A stretch of DNA of 9,213 nt from Candidatus Binatota bacterium (GCA_011523315.1 WTHE01000108.1:1-9213), one strand, 5' to 3'. Counted from the first letter of the stretch, positions 1 through 5,859 are shown. Made by a program: numbers and translations. The notes: generated by a model not told the origin, from the sequence alone.

Positions 1-408
1 GTCGGTAATCCAGTAGAAATCGAGCTGGGCAATATAGCGGGCGTAATCGCACGCATCGGCCGGCGGAAATGCGCCCCGGGCGCCCTTCATCATTGGCAGG
101 GTCCAACGGAAGGCGTCGGTCGAGTAGGTCGAGTGGACGTGCATGTCGCCGAACAGGATGTGCTTGGGGGCGTCGCTGTCGAGAGCGGCCTTGACCTGCT
201 GCTGGCGCCGGGCGCGAGCCTCGACTGCGGCCGCCGGGGCTGGGGTCGAGGCCACGCTGCCCGGCGCAAACGGATCGCCGGTCCAGTAACCGTGCGGGTC
301 GGGGATATGGCCGGGCCGGGTCAGGTTCGGCTCGGCCGCCGGGCCGGCCACCCAGCCCAGCCAGACGCTCAGACACACGGCCCATGTCACCAGCGTGTTC
401 TTTTTCAT
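1..408 (-). CDS. DUF3604 family protein, N-terminal 136 residues (runs off left edge)
   Basis: The frame is open from an ATG at 408 to base 1 with no stop, so only the first 136 codons are present. The protein opens with a classic export signal (MKKNTLVTWAVCLSVWLGW, then a small-residue AGPAA cleavage region), so it is probably periplasmic or secreted. Around residues 83-99 it reads ILFGDMHVHSTYSTDAF, the hallmark start of DUF3604 proteins. These resemble PHP-type metal-dependent hydrolases, whose HxH pair (here HVH) is a likely metal ligand. Their substrate is not established. The family is usually several hundred residues long, so most of the gene lies outside the window. A strong ribosome binding site (AGGGGGA) sits just before the ATG, and the start is only 8 nt past the stop of the upstream isomerase gene, which implies translational coupling. 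Family call fairly sure; function unknown. Confidence 0.82.
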   Translation of the reverse strand, partial: MKKNTLVTWAVCLSVWLGWVAGPAAEPNLTRPGHIPDPHGYWTGDPFAPGSVASTPAPAAAVEARARRQQQVKAALDSDAPKHILFGDMHVHSTYSTDAFRWTLPMMKGARGAFPPADACDYARYIAQLDFYWITD

Positions 409-416
409 ACGTCCCC

Positions 417-1259
417 CTAGCGGTCCGGCTGTGGCGCGTCCGCCGCCAGGACAAGCGTCGCCCGTCGGCGCAGGCGGTCCAGCACGCGCTCGAGCGCCCG
501 GTCGCGGTCCCGCCGGTAGTACTCGGCCCGAACCTGGGCTCGCACTTCCGAGTAGGGACGCAGCCGTTCGGCCTGACGCTCGGCGACCCGCAGGATGTGA
601 TAGCCCAGGGGCGAGGCCAGCGGAGCGGAGACCTGCCCGGCTGTCAGGCTCAGGGCCGCCCGGGTCAGGCTGGGCCCCAGATAGCGGTGCAGGACGTGGG
701 CCGGCAGCAGGCTGTCGGGCAGCGGGGCGCCCGCCGGCTGACCGAAACGGCGGCTCGCCTCGGCAAAGCTCATGCCGTCGCGCAGCGCGGCTGCCGCAGC
801 CTGGGCGCGCTCGGCGGCGGGAAACGTGATCTGCTGGACCCGCAGCCGGCCCGGCAGGCTGAAGACCGCCCGGTGGGTGGCGTAGAACGCCCGCAGCACG
901 TCTTCGTCCGGCTCGTGCGCCAACACCTGGGCCACGGTCCGGTCGATCATGGCCATGGCCAGCGCTTTCCTGACCGTCCGGTCCGAGGCGACCAGGCCCA
1001 GGCTCACGCCGCGCTGGATCAGCAGCTCGTGGTCAATCAGCAATTCCAGGGCCTGGCGACGCTGAGCCTGAGTCGTTGCCTGCGGCTCCGCAGCCCGGTC
1101 CAGCTGACGGCGGCTGATGTCTGTACCGTTGACCCGGGCTACCACGTGGTCGGACAGGTCGGCCGACGGGACGGCGAAGGCGCCCGCCGCAGCCAGCCCC
1201 AGGCCCAGCGCCGCCCCCAGTCCCAGGAGGTGATCGCGATACCGGGACACGGCTCGCAT
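417..1259 (-). CDS. SurA/parvulin-like peptidyl-prolyl isomerase, secreted or membrane-anchored
   Basis: This 280-residue protein has the layout of the SurA/PrsA group. It has an N-terminal hydrophobic segment (residues about 11-30, signal peptide or anchor), a SurA_N-like helical part with VNGTDISRRQLDR near residues 43-55, and a PPIC/parvulin-like domain at about 138-228 that ends in the typical LGYHILRVAE. Such proteins assist folding of exported proteins in the periplasm. The first histidine expected near the start of the parvulin domain (the xxHI pattern) is replaced by glutamine (VQQITF), and no GGDLG-type loop is seen. The domain may therefore be a chaperone with weak or no isomerase activity. 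I chose the ATG at 1259 because GGAGGA lies directly before it; an in-frame GTG at 1277 would add six residues but has no ribosome binding site at a usable distance. It lies 37 nt after the amidohydrolase and 8 nt before the DUF3604 gene. The isomerase may serve that exported partner (inference). Confidence 0.8.
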   Translation of the reverse strand: MRAVSRYRDHLLGLGAALGLGLAAAGAFAVPSADLSDHVVARVNGTDISRRQLDRAAEPQATTQAQRRQALELLIDHELLIQRGVSLGLVASDRTVRKALAMAMIDRTVAQVLAHEPDEDVLRAFYATHRAVFSLPGRLRVQQITFPAAERAQAAAAALRDGMSFAEASRRFGQPAGAPLPDSLLPAHVLHRYLGPSLTRAALSLTAGQVSAPLASPLGYHILRVAERQAERLRPYSEVRAQVRAEYYRRDRDRALERVLDRLRRRATLVLAADAPQPDR

Positions 1260-1296
1260 CAGTCCTCCGCCGTCCACGCCAGCGCCGCGAGGGCGG

Positions 1297-2778
1297 CTAG
1301 TGGGCGCCGTTGGCCAGGAGCTGCTCGACCGCGCTTTCGACCACCGTGCCCTTGAAGAAGTCCGGGTTCATGCCCGTCCACAACGTGGTCGGGTTGGCGA
1401 ACACAAAGTCGCGGAAGTTGTCTTCGCTCAGCACCCCGTTTTCGACCAGCTCGTAGGCTTCTTCCGTCACCTCGGTCATGTCGGGCACGTCCCAGTGGCC
1501 GATATCGGAGCTGTAGACCGAGCGCACCTGCTGACCGAACGGGTTGGCCGTGGTGTTGAAGCCGGTGGCGTTCATCGGATCGTCGGCCTCGCAGCCGAAG
1601 TAGAAGTGGGGAATGAACAAGTCCTTGATGTCTTCGGCCTTTTCAATACCGGTGCGGTGGAAGTCGTTGGTGATGTCCGGCGCCGCCTTGGTATTGATGG
1701 TCACGCCGCCGGCGTTGCTCAGGAGTTCCAAACGCCCCTCGGTGACCTTCTCGCCATACTTCTGACACAGGTCGAGCAGCAACTCAGGATTCAGATTGGC
1801 CGGATTGTAGTTCTCGATCGCCTCGGGGTTGCGCTTATGCCAGCGGGCGATCAGGTCGGCGTACAGCCGCGCCCCGGTGCTCACTCCGCCTTCGAGAAAG
1901 GCGAACTTGAGGCTCGGAAAGCGCTGGGTCACCCCGCCAAAGAACAGGGCTTTGCACACCGCCTCGCCCGCCTCGGCAAAATGGCCGATGTGGTTATACA
2001 TATACGTCGAGGTCGAGGTGCGGCTGCCCCAGCCCATGGCCGCCGAGTGAAAGGTCGGGGCGACCTTCAGCTCGACGCACTTGGCCCACACCGGGTCATA
2101 GTCGTAGTCGCTGTCCAGGCAGAAGGTGTCCAGCCAGTGGCTGTAGCGGGCGGCGTCCGGGGACAGCTGTTCGGCCGCCGGGATCGGACGCAGCACATGA
2201 CCGGCCAGCATGACCGCCTTCATACCCAGCGTGCCGACCGCATAGTCCAGCTCGGCCAGCGCCTCGTCCGGGGTGTGCATGGGAATAAGCGCGACCGGGA
2301 TGAGGCGGTCGGCGTAGTCCTTGAAGATATCGGCGTGGTAGGTGTTGAAGGCTCGGCAGGCGGCCAGCCGGATCTCCTGATCGTCGAGATGCGGGGCCAG
2401 CAGTCCGAAGGTCGGATACAGGATGGACACGTCGATCCCCATATCGTCCAGGCGTTCGTGGAGCAGTTTGGGCAGCATCGCGGTCGCCCGGTCGAGCGTG
2501 TTTCTGGCCGGCAGTGCCCACCACGGCGGCACGGTCAGGCGCTGGGCGTGGCGCTGGGCGGGCGGCAGCTTGTGCCAGTTCAGCATCCCGCCCAGCGAGG
2601 CGGTCAGGCCCTCGGTGCGCTTGGTCTTGTAGCGCTCGACAATACCCGGCCCGCCGACTTCGCGCAGGGTGTCCATGACCGCAGGCTCAAACTCGACCGT
2701 GTGACCGTCGGAGTCGATGACGGGATGGTTCAGACGAGCCCGGACTTGTTTGGATTTGGAAATCTGTACGGCGGCCAT
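1297..2778 (-). CDS. Amidohydrolase family protein (PF04909, ACMSD/LigW-like)
   Basis: A 493-residue cytoplasmic TIM-barrel metal hydrolase of the Amidohydrolase_2 type, a family that includes decarboxylases (ACMSD, LigW-like) and hydrolases of cyclic or aromatic acids. Visible landmarks are the first strand with IDSDGH (residues 21-26, where many relatives have DxHxH), ERLDDMGIDVSILYPTFGL (108-126), a histidine in PTFHSAAMG (H244), NHIGH (263-266 region), RFPSLKFAFLEGG (286-298), and SSDIGHWDVPD (423-433), whose aspartate is the usual barrel metal ligand. The first metal motif is DGH rather than HxH, which is common in this subgroup. The length is at the long end for the family. The start is well supported: AAGGAGGAA lies about 8 nt upstream of the ATG. 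It is first in a minus-strand run with the isomerase and DUF3604 genes, and is divergent from the toxin-antitoxin locus at 2902. The substrate cannot be assigned. Confidence 0.88.
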   Translation of the reverse strand: MAAVQISKSKQVRARLNHPVIDSDGHTVEFEPAVMDTLREVGGPGIVERYKTKRTEGLTASLGGMLNWHKLPPAQRHAQRLTVPPWWALPARNTLDRATAMLPKLLHERLDDMGIDVSILYPTFGLLAPHLDDQEIRLAACRAFNTYHADIFKDYADRLIPVALIPMHTPDEALAELDYAVGTLGMKAVMLAGHVLRPIPAAEQLSPDAARYSHWLDTFCLDSDYDYDPVWAKCVELKVAPTFHSAAMGWGSRTSTSTYMYNHIGHFAEAGEAVCKALFFGGVTQRFPSLKFAFLEGGVSTGARLYADLIARWHKRNPEAIENYNPANLNPELLLDLCQKYGEKVTEGRLELLSNAGGVTINTKAAPDITNDFHRTGIEKAEDIKDLFIPHFYFGCEADDPMNATGFNTTANPFGQQVRSVYSSDIGHWDVPDMTEVTEEAYELVENGVLSEDNFRDFVFANPTTLWTGMNPDFFKGTVVESAVEQLLANGAH

Positions 2779-2829
2779 GCGCGTTCCTCCTTGGCTGGGA
2801 TGGTTGATTCAGACGACTGTGGATATACG

Positions 2830-2857
2830 TTGCGTTCACTAACCGGTCGGCTATAGT
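2830..2857 (+). promoter_or_regulatory. Candidate sigma-70 promoter for the first antitoxin gene
   Basis: TTGCGT (2830-2835) and TATAGT (2852-2857) are separated by 16 nt. The second element matches the -10 consensus at five of six bases; the first is a weak -35. Transcription would begin near 2864, giving a leader of about 38 nt before the antitoxin ATG at 2902, which has its own AGGAGGA. On the opposite strand, TTGACA occurs at 2865-2860, but no convincing -10 follows at the right distance, so the amidohydrolase promoter is not resolved. Confidence 0.4.
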
Positions 2858-2901
2858 CCTGTCAAGGAAGGGACAAGGCACGTCACACAGGAGGACGCCC
2901 T

Positions 2902-3072
2902 ATGGCAGGTTCGTTTGAAGAGATGAGCTTGCTGAAAGTCGCAGAGAAGGCAGGTCAGTCAGATTCTCGACAACCCCAGGGTCCCGACTCGGGTCTGAAT
3001 GCGATCCTCGGTCAATGGCCGGGTGATGAGACCGACGACGAGATCGCGGCAGAGTTGGAGAACCTGTCTTGA
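2902..3072 (+). CDS. Small antitoxin-like protein (partner of a PIN/VapC-type toxin)
   Basis: A 56-residue acidic protein. Its C-terminal half, AILGQWPGDETDDEIAAELE (residues 34-53), is the toxin-binding tail pattern (WPGDExxxEI) of short antitoxins that sit directly upstream of PIN-domain ribonucleases. The N-terminal half (MAGSFEEMSLLKVAEKAGQ) shows no DNA-binding fold that I recognise and may be shortened relative to full-size relatives. AGGAGGACG lies about 8 nt before the ATG. Its TGA stop overlaps the TTG start of the next gene (TTGA, 3069-3072), the coupled arrangement usual in these operons. Because the adjoining toxin is truncated, this antitoxin may now be an orphan. It could still neutralise related toxins elsewhere in the genome, which is inference. 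Confidence 0.65.
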   Translation: MAGSFEEMSLLKVAEKAGQSDSRQPQGPDSGLNAILGQWPGDETDDEIAAELENLS

Positions 3073-3173
3073 TTCCGTCTGACGCGCTCATTTTGCTCGA
3101 TACGAATATCCTCGTGCATTTGATCCGAGGCAAGGCGACCACAATCTCCAGGATCAGACCGATAAGCCCCTAG
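3069..3173 (+). pseudogene. Truncated PIN-domain (VapC-type) toxin, N-terminal fragment
   Basis: Starting at the TTG that overlaps the antitoxin stop, the frame gives 34 residues. These include LILLDTNILVHLIRGK, the unmistakable first strand and helix of a PIN domain, with the first catalytic aspartate in DTN. Intact VapC toxins are about 130 residues and need three or four further acidic residues to bind magnesium and cleave RNA, but here a TAG at 3171-3173 ends the frame. I looked in the following 350 nt in all forward frames and found no remaining PIN segments (no later acidic motif), so this is loss or replacement of the 3' part rather than a single frameshift. Similarity to PIN proteins fades after about RGKAT, placing the break near 3135-3160. 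A peptide this short should be inactive as a nuclease. Confidence 0.75.
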
Positions 3174-3179
3174 AAGGCT

Positions 3180-3207
3180 GTCGGCTTACGCCTCCGGCTA
3201 GCCCGAC
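3180..3207. repeat. REP-like imperfect palindrome
   Basis: A 28-nt imperfect inverted repeat: GTCGG (3180-3184) pairs with CCGAC (3203-3207). After one mismatch, TTA (3187-3189 region) pairs with TAG/TAA-type bases at 3199-3201, leaving a small central loop. Read on the minus strand it is GTCGGGCTAGCC-GGAGGCG-TAAGCCGAC, similar in form to the GTCGGGTTA...TAACCCGAC extragenic palindromes found dispersed in many bacterial genomes. It begins six bases after the premature toxin stop. Only one copy lies in this window, so the repeat call rests on form alone. Confidence 0.4.
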
Positions 3208-3239
3208 CTACCGTTCTACGTTTCCTTTTTGACTGACAA

Positions 3240-3269
3240 ATCCTGGGAATCCATACATCCCGGCAATCC
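3240..3269. repeat. Short tandem-like ladder of ATCC/GGAT units
   Basis: ATCC occurs at 3240, 3249, 3257 and 3266 (GGAT on the other strand), that is, every 8-9 nt, within a segment bounded by CCTGG and CCAGG. On the minus strand it reads as GTCTGAACC followed by spaced GGAT(T) units. This is the shape of a degenerate dispersed element known from noncoding DNA of several environmental phyla (GTCTGAATC then repeated AGGATT). I cannot show further copies from this window. Confidence 0.35.
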
Positions 3270-3528
3270 AGGTTCAGACAATTGGCCCGCACCGGTTTGA
3301 CGGAGCCTGCCCTCTTCTTCAACGAAGCAAGCGTCCCGCCCGCGCTTCCAGACGGATGGCTATTCATTTGGTTCAGATGTTGCTGGGCTTCACCGGTCTG
3401 GCCGGAAGCTGCGGTGCGTGCTAGCCTTTGGCCGCTTAGGTTCCGTTCGCCGCCCACCTTTCTCGAGTGAAGCTTTCCGGCGAGCAGGCGGCGGGCCGAT
3501 CTTCAACTGAGACAGGAGGGAGTTCGTC

Positions 3529-3909
3529 ATGCCAGTTATTCAGAATGATACCGTCCAGAGGTTCGATCTGCCGGGCTTGGTCCATCAGACCGTTGCCGGT
3601 CCCGAGCACGGCATGAAAAGCCTGGAGGTGTGGAAACAAACGATTGCGCCAGGGAGCGGGACGCCGGTCCATCGCCATGACTGCGAAGAAGCCATCCTCG
3701 TCCTGAGCGGTTCAGGCCGGCTTACCATCGCCGGCCAGGATATGGATTTTGGTCCGAACTCGACGCTCCAGATTCCGCCTGACGCGATTCATCAAATTGT
3801 GAATACGGGCACCGAGGACATGCATATTGTCGCCGCGCTGGGCCAAGCCCCGGTCCGGGTGTGCACCGAGGACAATCAAGCCATGCCCCTGCCGTGGCAG
3901 GCAAAATAG
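3529..3909 (+). CDS. Small single-domain cupin protein
   Basis: A 126-residue protein that is essentially one cupin beta-barrel. Cupin motif 1 is complete: GTPVHRHDCEE (residues 44-54), with metal ligands H48, H50 and E54 and the closing LVLSGSG. Motif 2 is IPPDAIHQIVN (82-92), supplying the fourth ligand H88. The protein therefore has all four residues needed to bind a metal ion. Stand-alone cupins of this size include dioxygenases, isomerases and ligand sensors, so no reaction can be assigned. The start is well supported by ACAGGAGGG about 8 nt before the ATG. Codon third positions are less GC-biased than in the flanking metabolic genes (for example CCA GTT ATT CAG AAT GAT at the start), which hints at a different origin. 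It is flanked by truncated toxin genes, and its stop is only 8 nt from the end of the convergent toxin fragment. It is probably monocistronic. Confidence 0.85.
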   Translation: MPVIQNDTVQRFDLPGLVHQTVAGPEHGMKSLEVWKQTIAPGSGTPVHRHDCEEAILVLSGSGRLTIAGQDMDFGPNSTLQIPPDAIHQIVNTGTEDMHIVAALGQAPVRVCTEDNQAMPLPWQAK

Positions 3910-3917
3910 GATCCATC

Positions 3918-4052
3918 CTACTCTTTCTGGATTGGCGTCGAACGGCTCAACGTAGCGACCGCATCACCTTGGTCGATAAGGCTGGCAACAAGAACCGAAC
4001 CTTTTTCTTCAACAAAACGTTTGATTAGGGCGCTGGTGTCGAAATACGTCAT
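3918..4052 (-). pseudogene. Second truncated PIN-domain toxin, N-terminal fragment
   Basis: From an ATG at 4052 that overlaps the antitoxin stop (ATGA, 4049-4052), the frame encodes 44 residues beginning MTYFDTSALIKRFVEEKGS. This is the standard N terminus of a PIN-domain VapC-type ribonuclease with its first catalytic aspartate (FDTSALIKR). Homology continues to about VASLIDQGDAVAT (residue 34), after which relatives have SxxAYAEV carrying the next acidic residue. Here it changes to LSRSTPIQKE and a TAG stop at 3920-3918. The remaining two thirds of the domain are missing; reading the next frames leads straight into the antisense of the cupin gene. The product should not be an active nuclease. 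The break lies near 3950, and the fragment belongs to a different PIN subgroup from the one at 3069, so they are two separate loci rather than one split gene. Confidence 0.78.
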
Positions 4053-4330
4053 CGGCGCTCTTCCAGGACAAGCTGGGAAACAGGAGTGCCTTCCGCTTTC
4101 GCTCGGCGTGGCCGAGAGAGAGGCTTGCGGGTCGGCAGGGTCACGACGCCCTGAGCAGCCAACTGGGCGAGGCGGGCCTCTCGACTCTGGATTTGCGTGG
4201 CAGCCTGGAGCGGCTGCAAGAGCGCAATCGGTTTGCCGCGCTCGGTCACGACAATCTCCTCTCCCTGTTTTGTCAAACGCAAATAATAGGTGAGCCGGTC
4301 CTTGAGTTCCTTGATTCCCACAGTGCCCAT
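4049..4330 (-). CDS. Phd/YefM-family antitoxin
   Basis: A 93-residue type II antitoxin. Residues 1-42 (MGTVGIKELKDRLTYYLRLT, then EEIVVTERGKPIALLQPL) are the Phd/YefM DNA-binding fold: a helix that begins with the IKELKDRL pattern and the EEIVVTERGKPIA strand-turn. Residues 45-93 (EARLAQLAAQGVVTLPT ... PVSQLVLEERR) are the disordered toxin-binding tail typical of partners of PIN toxins. In such systems the protein represses its own operon and blocks the toxin. The start is supported by AAGGAGGAG directly upstream. The stop overlaps the start of the truncated PIN gene by 4 nt. The gene looks intact, so with its toxin broken it may survive as an orphan repressor or decoy (inference). A perfect 10-bp palindrome 15 nt before the start is a candidate autoregulatory site. 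Confidence 0.88.
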   Translation of the reverse strand: MGTVGIKELKDRLTYYLRLTKQGEEIVVTERGKPIALLQPLQAATQIQSREARLAQLAAQGVVTLPTRKPLSRPRRAKAEGTPVSQLVLEERR

Positions 4331-4344
4331 GCCCTCCTCCTTGA

Positions 4345-4357
4345 AGTAGCTACTCTA
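4345..4357 (-). promoter_or_regulatory. Candidate operator/-10 element of the Phd-type antitoxin operon
   Basis: AGTAGCTACT (4345-4354) is a perfect 10-bp palindrome just upstream of the antitoxin ribosome binding site. It overlaps TAGAGT (4357-4352, minus strand), which could serve as a -10 box, although a good -35 is not visible (TTTCCT at 4380-4375 is weak). Phd/YefM antitoxins typically bind short palindromes overlapping their own promoter, so this placement fits autoregulation. Confidence 0.4.
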
Positions 4358-4464
4358 GCCACGAAAAAAACGAAAGGAAAGGCTGGACCGCTCCGGCCTG
4401 CCTCCGGGCTGTTCATTCCGCACCGATTTGCTACCCTGGCCCGCAGTCGTCATTCCACAAACGC

Positions 4465-4504
4465 GAACGATGATATCTTCTTGACGGAGTGGTCATCATC
4501 GTTC
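4465..4504. promoter_or_regulatory. 10-bp inverted repeat upstream of the monooxygenase operon
   Basis: GAACGATGAT (4465-4474) is perfectly repeated in inverted form as ATCATCGTTC (4495-4504), with a 20-nt spacer and about 30 bp centre to centre, that is, roughly three helical turns. It ends 23 nt before the GTG start at 4528. The spacer contains TTGACG (4481-4486), a good -35 look-alike, but no clear -10 follows. The site could bind a dimeric regulator or form a 10-bp stem in the leader RNA close to the ribosome binding site. Confidence 0.4.
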
Positions 4505-4527
4505 ACGTTGACCGACAGGGGGAACGT

Positions 4528-5859
4528 GTGGCTCACTCACCAAAACTGCGGCTCGGCGCCTTCATGCGCCCAGTCAGCATCCATACTGCGGCCTGGCGTT
4601 ATCCCGGCGCCTTCCCGGACGCCAACTTTAATTTCGGCCATTATCAGCGCTTTGTGCGCACCCTGGAGCGCGGCCGCTTCGACGCCTTCTTCATGGCCGA
4701 TCACCTGGCGGTCATGAACATGCCGATGGCCGCGCTCAAGCGCAGCGCCACAGTCACCTCCTTCGATCCGCTGACCCTGCTGCCGGCCCTGGCCGTGGTG
4801 ACCGAACACCTGGGGCTGATCGCCACCGCCTCCACGACCTATAACGATCCCTACCACGTGGCCCGCAAATTCGCCTCGCTCGACCACATCAGCGGTGGCC
4901 GGGCCGGCTGGAATGTGGTCACCTCGGCCAACCCCCAGGAGGCGCGCAACTTTGGACGTGAGCAGCACCTGGAGCACGGCGAGCGCTACCGGCGGGCGCG
5001 CGAGTTCTTCGATGTGGTGACCGGCCTGTGGGACAGCTGGGCCGACGATGCCTTCATCCGTGATGTTGAGGCGGGCGTCTATTTTGACCCGGACAAGATG
5101 CACGTGCTGGACCACACCGGCCCCCACCTGTCGGTGCGCGGGCCGCTCAACGTGGCCCGGCCGGTCCAGGGCTGGCCCGTCATTGTCCAGGCCGGCGCCT
5201 CCGAGGCCGGCCGTCAGTTGGCCGCCGAGACGGCCGAAGTGGTATTCAGCAGCCCCAACACCCTTGACGACGGCCAGCGCTACTACGCCGATGTCAAGGG
5301 CCGGATGGAAGCCTGCGGCCGCTCGCCCGACCAGCTCAAGATCCTGCCCGGAGCGTTTGTGGTGGTCGGCGACAGCCTGGCCGAGGCGCGGGCCAAGAAG
5401 ACCAAGCTGGACAGCCTGGTCCATCCCGACAGCGGCATTGCAACCCTGTCCGTCCTGCTCGGCCACGACGTGTCGGGCTTCGATCTCGACGGTCCGTTGC
5501 CCGACATCCCGGACAGCAACGCTAGCAAGAGCGGCCGTCAGAAACTGGTCAGCATGGCCCGGCGCGACAAGATGACTGTTCGTCAGCTGGCCCAATACGT
5601 AGGCGGCAGCTTCAGCACCCTGGAGTTGATCGGCACCCCGCGCACGATTGCCGACCAGATGGAGGAGTGGCTGCTCGACAAAGGCTGCGACGGCTTCAAT
5701 GTCATGTTCCCGTATCTGCCCGGCGGACTCGACGACTTTGTTGACCGGGTGGTGCCCGAACTCCAGCGGCGCGAGCTGTTTCGACGCAAGTATGAGGGCC
5801 CGACGCTGCGCGACAACCTCGGTCTGGCGCGCCCCCACAACCGCTTTTTCTGCGGCTAG
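4528..5859 (+). CDS. LLM-class FMN-dependent monooxygenase (NtaA/SnaA/DszA/SoxA family)
   Basis: A 443-residue flavin-dependent oxygenase of the bacterial luciferase superfamily, in the subgroup typified by nitrilotriacetate and dibenzothiophene-sulfone monooxygenases. These use reduced FMN from a separate reductase to oxidise organic substrates. Landmarks are HTAAWRYPGAFPDANFNFGH (residues 19-38), ERGRFDAFFMADHLAV (47-62), FDPLTLLPALAVVTEHLGL (79-97), ATASTTYNDPYHVARKFASL (99-118), SGGRAGWNVVTS (122-133), NFGREQHLEHGERYRRA (141-157) and WPVIVQAGASEAGRQLAA (216-233), then a C-terminal part with GTPRTIADQMEEW. The length is normal for the subgroup. I chose the GTG at 4528, preceded by AGGGGGAA, because similarity starts at AHSPKLRLGAF; an upstream in-frame GTG at 4489 would add 13 unlike residues across the inverted repeat. 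It is first in a four-gene operon. No flavin reductase gene is in the window. The substrate is unknown. Confidence 0.92.
   Translation: MAHSPKLRLGAFMRPVSIHTAAWRYPGAFPDANFNFGHYQRFVRTLERGRFDAFFMADHLAVMNMPMAALKRSATVTSFDPLTLLPALAVVTEHLGLIATASTTYNDPYHVARKFASLDHISGGRAGWNVVTSANPQEARNFGREQHLEHGERYRRAREFFDVVTGLWDSWADDAFIRDVEAGVYFDPDKMHVLDHTGPHLSVRGPLNVARPVQGWPVIVQAGASEAGRQLAAETAEVVFSSPNTLDDGQRYYADVKGRMEACGRSPDQLKILPGAFVVVGDSLAEARAKKTKLDSLVHPDSGIATLSVLLGHDVSGFDLDGPLPDIPDSNASKSGRQKLVSMARRDKMTVRQLAQYVGGSFSTLELIGTPRTIADQMEEWLLDKGCDGFNVMFPYLPGGLDDFVDRVVPELQRRELFRRKYEGPTLRDNLGLARPHNRFFCG

Larger units (their letters stand above)
3174..3528. other. Non-coding stretch with repeat-like remnants
   Basis: These 355 nt between the truncated toxin and the cupin gene contain no convincing gene. 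The open frames on either strand are low-complexity, lack ribosome binding sites and resemble no family. The stretch holds an imperfect palindrome (3180-3207), a ladder of four ATCC units at 8-9 nt spacing (3240-3269) and a GC-rich segment near 3329-3350 (AGCGTCCCGCCCGCGC). All three have the look of interspersed repeats in large environmental genomes. The only clear functional site is the cupin ribosome binding site (AGGAGGG, about 3514-3520). This may be the debris that replaced the 3' end of the toxin gene. Confidence 0.6.

Noticed and set aside
384..1355. A 323-codon plus-strand frame over the isomerase gene
   Set aside because: Antisense of the isomerase gene; composition typical of a GC-rich shadow frame.
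1300..2856. A 518-codon open frame on the plus strand, antisense to the amidohydrolase
   Set aside because: It is the complement of a clear amidohydrolase and has the same low-complexity antisense composition, with no recognisable domain.
2860..2865. TTGACA on the minus strand as the -35 of the amidohydrolase promoter
   Set aside because: No acceptable -10 box lies 16-18 nt downstream (the candidates match at most three of six bases).
3240..3269. ATCC ladder as plasmid origin iterons
   Set aside because: Only four short degenerate units, with no replication initiator gene nearby; a dispersed repeat is more likely.
3170..3457. A 95-codon minus-strand frame in the gap before the cupin gene
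   Set aside because: It has no ribosome binding site, basic low-complexity content and crosses the palindrome and the ATCC ladder, so it is better seen as translated repeat DNA.
3069..3528. A simple frameshift as the cause of the first toxin truncation
   Set aside because: No later PIN motifs appear in any forward frame of the following 350 nt, so restoring the frame would not restore the protein.
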